A DNA stretch of 5,477 nt from Chloroflexota bacterium (lineage in GTDB: Bacteria > Chloroflexota > Dehalococcoidia > SZUA-161 > SpSt-899), in the NCBI GenBank assembly GCA_018657655.1, contig JABHWQ010000534.1:1-5477 (forward strand), in the 5' to 3' direction. Positions 1 through 5,420 of this stretch are shown here, piece by piece. The translations under genes were made by a program, and so were the position numbers. Each line of letters starts with the position of its first letter. The stretch's first letter is position 1. Under the pieces are notes generated by a model. It did not search any database. It saw only the letters and a list, made by a program, of their open reading frames with translations, and was not told the origin of the DNA.

Positions 1-409
1 ATGCCAGTTGTATTAACTCGGAGTGGGAGCCTGCGTTAAAAGCGATTTCCCTGTCTTCAGCTAGAGTCTTGGCCACGTATACTTCCATATCGTAAAGGTT
101 TCCAAAAGGTGGCATCGCTCCAATAGTACACCCGGGAAAAAGGTCTTTGAATTCCTGCTCACTGGCCAGTTCAACACTATTTGCTCCCGTAGCTTTCTGA
201 AGGAGATCGAAGTCTATTTTGTAGGAAGCTGGCAGAACAGCCATCGCCATTTTACCATCAAGCTTGACTATCACTGTTTTGGCCAGTTCTTTGCCGGAAA
301 TGTGGGCCGAGGCTGCTATTTCTTGAGCAGTATAAACTGTAGAGTGACTGATGGTAACGTATTTGATGTTGTAGCTGTCGAGGAATGCCTTTAGTTTTTT
401 TACCGGCAT
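1..409 (-). CDS. YbaK/EbsC-family aminoacyl-tRNA deacylase, C-terminus cut by window edge
   Basis: I translated 136 codons by hand from the ATG at 409-407 down to base 2; the stop lies outside the window. The protein begins MPVKKLKAFLDSYNIKYV and matches the YbaK/ProRS-INS fold. Visible hallmarks are a TAQEIAASAHI segment (residues 27-37), a KELAKTVIVK strand with the conserved Lys at about residue 44, a GAMPPFG motif (97-103) and a GSHSELIQL motif near the visible end. Family members usually have about 150-160 residues, so roughly 15-25 residues are missing. The family hydrolyses mischarged aminoacyl-tRNAs (Cys- or Ala-tRNA(Pro) and similar) free in the cytosol; the exact substrate cannot be told here. 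An AGGAGG site at 420-415, five bases from the ATG, fixes the start. It lies 221 bp downstream of the GAF pair on the same strand, and I saw no clear promoter of its own. Confidence 0.9.
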   Translation of the reverse strand, partial: MPVKKLKAFLDSYNIKYVTISHSTVYTAQEIAASAHISGKELAKTVIVKLDGKMAMAVLPASYKIDFDLLQKATGANSVELASEQEFKDLFPGCTIGAMPPFGNLYDMEVYVAKTLAEDREIAFNAGSHSELIQLA

Positions 410-630
410 AATAACCTCCTTTTTTGGTAATCTTGTAGTCTTTGGCTTTGTATTTTTGGTGATGCGTACGTTAGATTCGTTTGCAGACTAGGCGGACCTA
501 ATCGGAAGAACCGTGCAAGATACCTCGTGCATTACCTTATCAGCCAGTTCAGAGCTGCATGAAGGAACAATCATTTACCTGTACATTTCACTTTCCCCAT
601 TTCTGTGTGACTTGATTTACTCTCTGTGCG
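410..630. other. Intergenic stretch between the deacylase gene and the GAF operon
   Basis: This holds only the deacylase ribosome binding site (415-420). I saw no convincing promoter, no strong terminator hairpin with a T-run, and no credible small gene on either strand. A weak GTGAC/GTCAC inverted repeat overlaps the end of the downstream GAF gene but has a loop of about 19 nt. Confidence 0.5.
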
Positions 631-1203
631 TCACTCATGCCAGCGAGCCCATTCCAGTTCTTGTAGCTGTTGCTTGAACGTGTCATGGCCGTGTGATCCT
701 GTCTTTGAAAGCACGGCATTTTCCAGGGCGATAGCTCCCATGTTGGCAGCGATACCTATGAAATAGATATCGTCGTTTGTGAAATGCCGAGGCTTTTCGG
801 AATAGACTCTCATTACCCCTATGACTTCTCCTTTGAGTAAAATGGGAACAGTGAGAATGGAAGCAATACCTTCTTTTCTGGCTTGCTCTCGATATTGAAT
901 TCTTTTGTCCTCCGTTGCGTCAAAGATGGCGACTGGCTTGCCATCCATTGCTTCGGATATACTTTTATCTGCCAATACCGGACCTTTTGTGACATACCGG
1001 TCACTCAGTCCGTACGTGGCTGTATGGTATAGGTGCTTCCTGTCTGGTGTGAGGAGCATTGCCGCGCAGCCCTTGGCCCTCACCTCTTGTGCAACGCTCT
1101 CCACAATGGAATGGAGCACGGTCTCGATGGTTTGGGCGGAATTAACCACTGCTGCCACTTCATACAGGTTCTGACAATACCTGGGCTCAGTTTTTAAAGC
1201 CAT
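631..1203 (-). CDS. Small stand-alone GAF-domain protein (second gene of GAF pair)
   Basis: A 190-residue cytosolic protein made almost wholly of one GAF domain, roughly residues 20-165. Family-like features are the GCAAMLL strand, the DKSISEA helix, the RIQYREQARKEG segment followed by IASILTVPI, the VIGVMRVY strand and the closing helix AANMGAIALEN. GAF domains bind small ligands (cyclic nucleotides, haem, chromophores, 2-oxo acids) or act in dimerisation. No kinase, GGDEF or DNA-binding output domain is attached, so it must act through a partner or by itself; the ligand is unknown. The start is supported by AAGGAGG at 1215-1209, five bases before the ATG. It is 62 percent identical (101 of 162 residues by hand alignment, no gaps) to the gene upstream, from which it is separated by 60 bp, so the two probably share one transcript. 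The C-terminal tail, after residue 165, is short and diverged. Confidence 0.9.
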   Translation of the reverse strand: MALKTEPRYCQNLYEVAAVVNSAQTIETVLHSIVESVAQEVRAKGCAAMLLTPDRKHLYHTATYGLSDRYVTKGPVLADKSISEAMDGKPVAIFDATEDKRIQYREQARKEGIASILTVPILLKGEVIGVMRVYSEKPRHFTNDDIYFIGIAANMGAIALENAVLSKTGSHGHDTFKQQLQELEWARWHE

Positions 1204-1263
1204 ACCATCCTCCTTACCTCTCTCAGATGATTTCGGAACATTTGTCCAATAATGACATGAAGT

Positions 1264-1902
1264 TCAAAAGCCTGGCGTTGTGGGGGGCTCTTTCATTTCT
1301 TCAGCAGGAACCACAACATCCCCGAACATCCATTCATTATCCAAAGCTGCGTGCCACTCGAGCATGTCGTGTCTGAACGTATCGTATTCCTGTTCCACGG
1401 ACTCATAAATGCAGACATTCTCAAGAGCAATGGCGCCGAGATTGGCAGCAGCGCCGACAAAATAGATGTCATCATCGGTGAAATGGTACAATTCGCTAGT
1501 GTATACTCTCATAACACCAATGATCTCATCTCTGAGCATGACTGGGATCGAAAGAATAGAAGCGATCCCTTCTTTTTTAGCCTGCTCCCGATATTGAATC
1601 CGCTGATCTTCAACTGCATCATAAACAGCAACAGGTGTCCCTTCCAGTGCTTCGCTAATGCTCTTGTCGGTAGATAATGGGCCTTTTCGAAGGTACCAAT
1701 CGCTTAGCCCGTAGGCCGTGGCGTGAAGCAAAAACTTTTTGTCCCCTGAAAGAAGCATCAGTGAACAACCTTTGGCGTCCAGTGACTGTGTCACCTTTTT
1801 TACGATATAGCGTAGAACGGAATCGGATGTGCTGGCTGAGCTTACTTTTGCGGCCAACTCATACAAGCTTTGATAGTAATTGCGTTCAGTTGCAATTGCC
1901 AT
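1264..1902 (-). CDS. Small stand-alone GAF-domain protein (first gene of GAF pair)
   Basis: A 212-residue single-GAF protein. The reading frame is open further upstream (to 1941), but I chose the ATG at 1902-1900 because AAAGGAG (1914-1908) sits five bases before it, the same arrangement as in the downstream paralogue, and because homology with the paralogue begins exactly at this Met (MAIATER against MALKTEP). The GAF core covers about residues 20-165, with DKSISEA, RIQYREQAKKEGIASIL, IIGVMRVY and DDIYFVGAAANLGAIALEN all conserved between the two. After the GAF core it carries a longer acidic and aromatic tail (EWHAALDNEWMFGDVVVP) ending in a Pro/Thr-rich stretch; this tail is not shared. 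No Cys/His pattern marks it clearly as a haem or phytochrome-type sensor. It is transcribed first, from the promoter near 2210-2238, behind a long leader. Confidence 0.9.
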   Translation of the reverse strand: MAIATERNYYQSLYELAAKVSSASTSDSVLRYIVKKVTQSLDAKGCSLMLLSGDKKFLLHATAYGLSDWYLRKGPLSTDKSISEALEGTPVAVYDAVEDQRIQYREQAKKEGIASILSIPVMLRDEIIGVMRVYTSELYHFTDDDIYFVGAAANLGAIALENVCIYESVEQEYDTFRHDMLEWHAALDNEWMFGDVVVPAEEMKEPPTTPGF

Positions 1903-2203
1903 GGCATCTCCTTTCATCCAGGATTTTGATGACGTGAACAACGTCCTGTTGGCAGTAAGAATGCTATGTGGTAAAGGGAGCCCTATTCAATGTTTAGTCT
2001 ATGCATAGGTACCACCCCCTTTTGCTAAGAGGTGACGAGGTTTGAGTGCGTCACTCGATCGGTTTGGCAATTGGCGAAGAGTTGCCCCGCAATAGCTAAG
2101 CAGCCCTTTTTTAATGAGGCTTCCAGTAGTGTTTCCCAACCGTCCCGGACAACCTGTGTGGTACATGGCGCACCTCGATCAGAAACTCCGGCCGATGGAA
2201 GAG
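1903..2203 (-). promoter_or_regulatory. Long structured 5' leader of the GAF operon, candidate cis-regulatory RNA
   Basis: If transcription starts about 7 bp after the -10 box, about 300 nt of untranslated RNA precede the first GAF gene. By eye, in transcription order, several stems can form. CGGTT near 2125 pairs over a distance with AACCG near 2060, with GG/CC extending it past one bulged A. Inside that, AGCCT pairs with GGGCT around a CATTAAAAAA loop (about 2101-2122). GGCAA pairs with TTGCC nearby. GTGACG (2054-2049) pairs with CGTCAC (2037-2032). The T-box-like element follows at 2022-1973, then a small GACGT/ACGTC hairpin (1945-1931). Both strands are open in one frame across part of the region (minus 2025-2222, plus 2032-2265), but neither translation resembles a known family and neither has a good ribosome binding site. 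I infer an RNA leader rather than a gene; the class is not identified. Confidence 0.45.
1973..2022 (-). promoter_or_regulatory. T-box-antiterminator-like stem with UGGU bulge
   Basis: On the minus-strand RNA, AAAGGGGG (2022-2015) can pair with CUCCCUUU (1980-1973), 8 bp including one G-U. Above it CCUAU (2009-2005) pairs with AUAGG (1986-1982). The 5' side between the helices is the bulge UGGUA, and the 3' side is a single G. The motif GGGUGGUACC matches the first ten bases of the T-box consensus AGGGUGGNACCGCG after its A, but the following CGCG is replaced by UAUG. In true T-boxes the UGGN bulge pairs with the NCCA end of uncharged tRNA. I could not identify a canonical Stem I with specifier loop, nor a competing terminator with a U-run, so the T-box reading is uncertain. 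Confidence 0.25.
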
Positions 2204-2209
2204 GATTCA

Positions 2210-2238
2210 AATATACTCCCATTATGGTTTCTTGTCAA
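2210..2238 (-). promoter_or_regulatory. Sigma70-type promoter of the GAF operon
   Basis: TTGACA (2238-2233, perfect) and TATATT (2215-2210, five of six) are separated by exactly 17 bp. It points towards the GAF pair, with a predicted start near 2203. It is the best promoter match seen in the window. Confidence 0.7.
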
Positions 2239-2341
2239 CACCCCTACGCGTGCGATTTAATCTAGGTATAAACACATGATAATCAGGATGCAAAGTTATG
2301 CCGTAATTCTGGTGAAGTTGACGTGAATGATGTACGTCTAC

Positions 2342-2377
2342 TTGGCCCATAAAAAGGCCAAACCTCCCACCTGGGAG
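2342..2377 (-). terminator. Two adjacent hairpins downstream of the zinc-ribbon gene, possible terminator
   Basis: CTCCC/GGGAG (2364-2368 with 2373-2377, extendable by one A-T pair) and TTGGCC/GGCCAA (2342-2347 with 2356-2361) lie side by side, about 50-90 bp after the small minus-strand gene. On the minus strand the first hairpin is followed, after a short gap, by a TTTTT run that sits in the loop of the second. A T-run directly against the stem is lacking, so this is a weak call. Confidence 0.35.
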
Positions 2378-2428
2378 ACATAGCCTCCATTAATGAACCC
2401 AAGTTAAGCGGCTAGTATGGCGCTTTAG

Positions 2429-2569
2429 CTAGCTCTTGCCGATCCTGAATACCTTGGTGCCGCACTTAGGGCATACACCCTGCGTTGCAGGCCTACCATT
2501 TTTCATAGTGATCTTTTTGGGGCTCTTGATTTCCTTCTTGGCGCGACACTTCATACAGTATGCTTGCAT
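2429..2569 (-). CDS. DUF5679-type small zinc-ribbon protein
   Basis: A 46-residue basic protein starting MQAYCMKCRAKKEIKSPKK. It has two CxxC knuckles, Cys5-Cys8 and Cys33-Cys36, spaced to bind one zinc as a ribbon. Between them is the stretch ITMKNGRPATQGVCPKCGTK, which I recognise as typical of DUF5679 proteins, common in Chloroflexota; their function is unknown. The similar ribbon and basic charge would suit nucleic-acid or ribosome binding, but that is only an inference. The frame is open 30 codons further upstream; I chose the inner ATG because AAGGAGG (2583-2577) sits seven bases before it and because family members start at this MQAYC. It has its own promoter about 30 bp upstream and stands alone on its strand, divergent from the LRR genes. 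Confidence 0.88.
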   Translation of the reverse strand: MQAYCMKCRAKKEIKSPKKITMKNGRPATQGVCPKCGTKVFRIGKS

Positions 2570-2595
2570 AGGTACGCCTCCTTCATTTGCCGTGA

Positions 2596-2625
2596 ATAAT
2601 GAACAAAGTTCGCGTGGAATGTCAA
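2596..2625 (-). promoter_or_regulatory. Predicted promoter of the zinc-ribbon gene
   Basis: TTGACA (2625-2620, perfect) and CATTAT (2601-2596, four of six), with an 18-bp spacer. The predicted start near 2589 leaves a leader of about 20 nt that contains the ribosome binding site. Confidence 0.5.
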
Positions 2626-2701
2626 TACTTAAAGGGTCAAAATACCGTAAAGCGATCACTTATCTGTATTTAATGAGTCGTTTTTGCTGTTTTTCTTTCA
2701 C

Positions 2702-2731
2702 TTGCCTGAAGAATGTCTCGGGACGTATAAT
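2702..2731 (+). promoter_or_regulatory. Predicted promoter of the LRR lipoprotein pair
   Basis: TTGCCT (2702-2707, four of six) and a perfect TATAAT (2726-2731), with an 18-bp spacer. The predicted start near 2738 leaves a leader of about 55 nt before the GTG start. It diverges from the zinc-ribbon promoter. Confidence 0.55.
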
Positions 2732-2792
2732 GCTATCAAGTCTGTCGGTGAGATTTGGACGAGATAAATAGGAAATGGAGAGAGGTAAACGA

Positions 2793-3617
2793 GTGAAGAA
2801 ACTGAAAATTATTCTGGCATCAATTGGCATTCTTATGCTCATCGTGGGAACGATAGCTTGTGATGGAGGGGAAGGAACGCCCACCCCAATACCCACCCCG
2901 ACGCCTACACCGGGTGTTAATACAGTTGTTTTTCCTGATCCCAATCTTGAAGCAGTGATTCGTCAAGTGATCGAAAAGCCGGTTGGTGATATATGCCAGT
3001 CTGACCTTGATGATATCATTTCTTTGGGTGGGGATTATTCGGATATCAGTGACCTTTCGGGTTTGGAACGGTGTCAATACTTGGGAAACCTTTCTCTTGT
3101 GGGAAATCAGATAACGGATATCTCCCCAATTGCTGAGCTCACTGAACTTACTGTGCTTGTTCTCGGCGATAACCAAATCAGCGATATCTCTCCTCTGGCT
3201 AATTTAAATTATTTGGTGGATCTTGCTCTTTATATTAACCAAATTGACGATGTCTCCCAACTATCGAATCTTACCAAATTGAAAACGCTTTGGCTTATGG
3301 GTAATCAGGTTAGTGATATTTCTGCCCTTTCCAACCTTACTGCCCTTACAACCCTGTTTCTTGAGGACAACCAGGTAAGTGACCTATCACCGCTATCCGG
3401 CCTGACTAACCTGATCGCTCTTGAAATTAAGAGTAATGAGATCACCGATATTTCTCCTTTGGTGGAAAACAGTGCTTTGGGAGAAGAAGCTATTGTGGAT
3501 TTGCAGGGCAATCCCTTAAGCGATACATCTCTGGAAGTTTATATTCCTCAACTCGAGGAACGAGGAGCGATGGTTTTCTGGGGCCCATTTGCTAGACCGG
3601 AAGAAACTCAAACCTAA
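2793..3617 (+). CDS. Internalin-like leucine-rich-repeat lipoprotein, 6 repeats
   Basis: A 274-residue predicted surface lipoprotein. The frame opens with an ATG at 2775, but that ATG has no useful ribosome binding site. The GTG at 2793 is seven bases after GAGAGG (2780-2785) and starts directly with the basic signal-peptide head KKLKII, so I prefer it. A hydrophobic core (residues 6-18) ends at a lipobox-like TIAC with Cys23 as the likely lipidated residue; Thr at -3 is not the usual Leu. Residues 29-40 are a Thr-Pro linker (TPTPIPTPTPTP). There follow a FPDPNLEAVIR module (47-57), six 22-residue repeats of the pattern L..L..L.L..N.I.DISPL (88-219) and a cap with LVENSALGEE and a diverged end. 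Internalin-type LRRs usually bind proteins; the ligand here is unknown. The next gene, 62 bp on, is a paralogue. Confidence 0.9.
   Translation: MKKLKIILASIGILMLIVGTIACDGGEGTPTPIPTPTPTPGVNTVVFPDPNLEAVIRQVIEKPVGDICQSDLDDIISLGGDYSDISDLSGLERCQYLGNLSLVGNQITDISPIAELTELTVLVLGDNQISDISPLANLNYLVDLALYINQIDDVSQLSNLTKLKTLWLMGNQVSDISALSNLTALTTLFLEDNQVSDLSPLSGLTNLIALEIKSNEITDISPLVENSALGEEAIVDLQGNPLSDTSLEVYIPQLEERGAMVFWGPFARPEETQT
3054..3449 (+). repeat. Six 66-bp LRR units within the first lipoprotein gene
   Basis: In-frame 22-codon units with consensus L-x2-L-x2-L-x-L-x2-N-Q-[IV]-[ST]-D-[IL]-S. No unit departs from 22 codons. The DNA copies are clearly diverged from one another, so the array looks old. 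Confidence 0.85.
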
Positions 3618-3630
3618 TCCAGCTTGGATT
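3616..3630 (+). terminator. Short hairpin between the two LRR genes, weak
   Basis: AATCCA (3616-3621) and TGGATT (3625-3630) form a 6-bp AT-rich stem with a 3-nt loop overlapping the stop codon of the first LRR gene. Only a broken T-rich stretch follows, so strong termination is unlikely. It may reduce read-through into the second gene or protect the 3' end. Confidence 0.2.
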
Positions 3631-3679
3631 GTAGTTATTTAGTGAGATTATTCAAATATTATGGACATTGAGAGATAAG

Positions 3680-4702
3680 ATGGAAATGAAGAAAATAGTG
3701 GTATTGCTCGTGATACCGGTGTTGATGATATCTACCTTTGGTGTATTCGGTTGTGGTAGCTCAGACAAAGATATTTCTTTCCCCGATCCTAATCTTGAAT
3801 TAGCAATTCGCGGGGAAATTGGGAAACCGACTGGAAAGATCGAAAGATCAGACCTGGAGGAACTGACCACTATTTGGGCTGATAGCCGAGGTATTGTTGA
3901 TCTGACTGGTTTGGACCAATGTACGAACTTGACTGTACTCAATCTCCAGGGAAACCGGATAACCGATATTTCTCCAATCGTCGATATTGAAGGACTTACT
4001 ACCCTGTATTTGGCTGAGAACTTGATCGACGATATCTCTCTCTTGGATAACCCCAATCTTACCAGTCTTACTGAACTCCACATCTGGGGCAATGAGATAA
4101 GTGATCTCTCCCCACTTACCAATCTCACCAATCTGGCTACTCTCTCACTTTCCGAAAACAAAATAACCGATCTCTCTCCGCTTGCCGGCCTTGTTAACTT
4201 AAACTGGCTCCATCTTTGGGGAAACAGAATAAGCGATCTCTCCCCACTTGCCAATCTCACCAACCTGGACTTTCTGAGCCTTGATGTAAACCGGGTCAAT
4301 GATGTCTCTCCTCTTTCCAGTTTAGTCAGCTTGACTCGGCTTGAGCTCCAGACAAACCGAATAAAAGATATCTCTCCCCTGTCAAGTCTCACCAATCTGA
4401 CTGGCTTAGCCCTTGGGGGAAATGAGATAAGCGATCTTTTCCCGATTACCAATCTCACCAATCTGACCGATCTTGTTCTTTGGGGAAATCAGCTAGAGGA
4501 TATTTCCCCACTTTCCAGTCTGCCCAATTTGTCCATGCTCTATCTTTTTGAGAATCGGATAAATGACCTTTCCCCGCTGGTTGAAAACAGTGGTCTTGCT
4601 GAGGGAGTCTCTATCTATTTGGAGACCAATCCCTTGAGTACCGTTTCGATAGATGAGCATATCCCTGAGCTGCAGGAACGAGGTGTGGAAGTTGTATGGT
4701 GA
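3680..4702 (+). CDS. Internalin-like leucine-rich-repeat lipoprotein, 10 repeats
   Basis: A 340-residue predicted surface lipoprotein, paralogous to the gene before it. The frame is open to a TTG at 3668; I chose the ATG at 3680 because GAGAG (3670-3674) lies five bases before it, though the ATG at 3686 is also possible. The signal peptide MEMKKIVVLLVIPVLMIS leads to a good lipobox VFGC with Cys25. Unlike its neighbour it has no Thr-Pro linker: the FPDPNLELAIR module begins only nine residues after the Cys. Ten LRRs follow (75-296). Nine are 22 residues; the third is 24, with an extra NP-type insertion (LLDNPNLTSL). The C-terminal cap (297-340) has LVENSGLAEG and ends IPELQERGVEVVW, matching the cap of the first gene. 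The likely role is extracytoplasmic ligand or surface binding; no enzymatic domain is visible. Confidence 0.9.
   Translation: MEMKKIVVLLVIPVLMISTFGVFGCGSSDKDISFPDPNLELAIRGEIGKPTGKIERSDLEELTTIWADSRGIVDLTGLDQCTNLTVLNLQGNRITDISPIVDIEGLTTLYLAENLIDDISLLDNPNLTSLTELHIWGNEISDLSPLTNLTNLATLSLSENKITDLSPLAGLVNLNWLHLWGNRISDLSPLANLTNLDFLSLDVNRVNDVSPLSSLVSLTRLELQTNRIKDISPLSSLTNLTGLALGGNEISDLFPITNLTNLTDLVLWGNQLEDISPLSSLPNLSMLYLFENRINDLSPLVENSGLAEGVSIYLETNPLSTVSIDEHIPELQERGVEVVW
3902..4567 (+). repeat. Ten LRR units within the second lipoprotein gene
   Basis: In-frame units of 66 bp, with one of 72 bp (the third). The stretch 4085-4136 matches 4217-4268 at 44 of 52 positions, exactly 132 bp (two units) apart. 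A third related copy (NLTNLTDL after ISDLFPI) lies near 4415-4470. This indicates expansion by blocks larger than one repeat. Confidence 0.85.
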
Positions 4703-4868
4703 AATTCATAGGCTAAGTAGTCGAATGCGATGAAACTGCGGGTTTGCAATAGTGATTTTGTGGGCGAAGAAAACAGGATCAAGAAAGCGGGCAGTGAATT
4801 AAGGAATCTCTGAATAAGTCTCGAATCATGAGATAATAGTGACAGGATTTATTCAAGGGGATTTACCG

Positions 4869-5081
4869 ATGATAAATGGGCCATCGTTTGCCAGCCTCGC
4901 CTATGACAATCAGAAGAAAAGGACCCGCCGGGAAAAGTTTCTGACGGAGATGGACCAGGTGATTCCGTGGGCAGATCTTTTAGAGATTATCAGGAAGCAT
5001 TATCCCAGAGCGGGGAACGGTCGTCAGCCGATGCCACTGGAGCGGATGCTGCGAATCTATTTTATGCAGCAGTGGTACGGG
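4869..5081 (+). pseudogene. IS5-family transposase, N-terminal fragment
   Basis: Seventy-one codons match the N-terminal (DUF772-type) region of IS5-family transposases: FASLAYDNQKKRTRREKFL, then MDQVIPWADLLEII, HYPRAGNGRQPMPLERML and RIYFMQQWYG. The ATG at 4869 follows AAGGGG (4856-4861). The homology stops at QQWYG, where intact proteins go on with a LSDPAMEDAL-like segment; after 5081 the frame runs antisense through the inverted fragment and stops at 5180. The DDE catalytic core is missing, so it cannot be active. Confidence 0.85.
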
Positions 5082-5193
5082 CCTTCATGCCGAAATACCA
5101 CAGGTTCCCTTTCTTCGTCTGTTTCATCTCAGAGTCTCGTGCCCGATTTTGATTTTTGGTCGATGGAGGTGCATTTATGATGGTGGCATCCCC
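5080..5193 (-). pseudogene. IS5-family transposase, inverted internal fragment with first catalytic Asp
   Basis: Read on the minus strand, about 37 codons give DATIINAPPSTKNQNRARD, then EMKQTKKGNLWYFGMKA. This is the segment of IS5-family transposases around the first Asp of the DDE triad (the D of VDATII) through the conserved KKGN-WYFGMKAH motif. The homology breaks after GMKA, exactly where the plus-strand N-terminal fragment begins reading backwards. About 50 or more codons that normally lie between the two pieces, and the whole C-terminal half, are absent. Confidence 0.85.
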
Positions 5194-5255
5194 ACCCGAG
5201 AGGGAAGCGTCTGTTCTGTCCGGGTAGGCTGCACGCTCGCGAAACTTCATAAAGT

Positions 5256-5393
5256 TCACATCGCTATCTTGCCATCGTGCGTGCTCAAAAGGAGGTGCCT
5301 CCACTGCGCAGACGTAGGACAGATTCCGCCTTCACCAAATACGGACACGATCTGACCTGCGATTTCTTCGACTTCCTGCTCAGATTCCGCCAT
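5256..5393 (-). CDS. Short hypothetical reading frame, probably the broken start of a larger gene
   Basis: A 45-codon frame, MAESEQEVEEIAGQIVSVFG onwards, ends at a TGA at 5258-5256. A strong AAGGAGG (5404-5398) lies four bases before the ATG, arguing that a real gene starts here. I do not recognise the family. From about codon 25 a second frame on the same strand is also open (YVCAVEAPPFEHARWQDSDV, continuing FMKFRERAAYPDRTD) and runs into the inverted transposase piece, so a single frameshift near 5315-5320 could have split one gene. Either way the gene now ends in IS-derived DNA and is likely non-functional. The N-terminal part is acidic, with no signal peptide. Confidence 0.4.
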   Translation of the reverse strand: MAESEQEVEEIAGQIVSVFGEGGICPTSAQWRHLLLSTHDGKIAM

Positions 5394-5420
5394 GGTACCT
5401 CCTTCGCGCCTGTCATCTAG

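Larger units (their letters stand above)
4803..5193. mobile_element. Rearranged remnant of an IS5-family insertion sequence
   Basis: Two oppositely oriented pieces of an IS5-type transposase make up this stretch. The left end is placed near 4803 (GGAATCTCTGAATAAG) because that lies upstream of the transposase start at a suitable distance and resembles termini of such elements; the end is a guess, since no matching right inverted repeat was found. The right limit at about 5193 is where transposase-like translation stops. No target-site duplication could be recognised. The stretch 4703-4802, between the LRR gene and this remnant, holds no supported feature. Confidence 0.55.

Noticed and set aside
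905..1937. Several open frames antisense to the two GAF genes on the plus strand.
   Set aside because: They are shadows of the GAF reading frames with no recognisable products; the minus-strand frames have homology and good ribosome binding sites.
1999..2008. Perfect palindrome CTATGCATAG as a possible operator.
   Set aside because: It is a single 10-bp palindrome lying within the T-box-like element and far downstream of the promoter; no second copy was seen.
626..2056. The 11-mer GTGCGTCACTC occurs at 626-636 and again at 2046-2056, flanking the GAF genes.
   Set aside because: In a window of this size a few shared 11-mers are expected by chance, and the flanking bases do not match, so it is not evidence for an element boundary.
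2025..2265. Overlapping open frames on both strands (65 codons on minus, 77 on plus) in the GAF leader.
   Set aside because: Neither translation resembles a known family, neither start has a good ribosome binding site, and the minus one begins inside the promoter region upstream of the predicted transcription start. Better explained as an RNA leader.
2318..2377. A plus-strand mini-frame of 18 codons starting MMYVYLAHKKAK.
   Set aside because: No ribosome binding site, and it runs through the paired hairpins that are better explained as structure.
2775..2792. ATG at 2775 as the start of the first LRR gene.
   Set aside because: No usable ribosome binding site lies before it, and it would overlap the GAGAGG that serves the GTG at 2793, which directly precedes the basic signal-peptide head.
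3652..4461. A long 269-codon minus-strand frame antisense to the second LRR gene.
   Set aside because: Its length follows from the periodic repeats on the plus strand. It is a low-complexity Arg/Leu/Ser translation with the same 22-residue period and no family features.
4730..4813. A plus-strand mini-frame of 27 codons after the second LRR gene.
   Set aside because: No ribosome binding site, no recognisable similarity, and it ends inside the presumed IS end.
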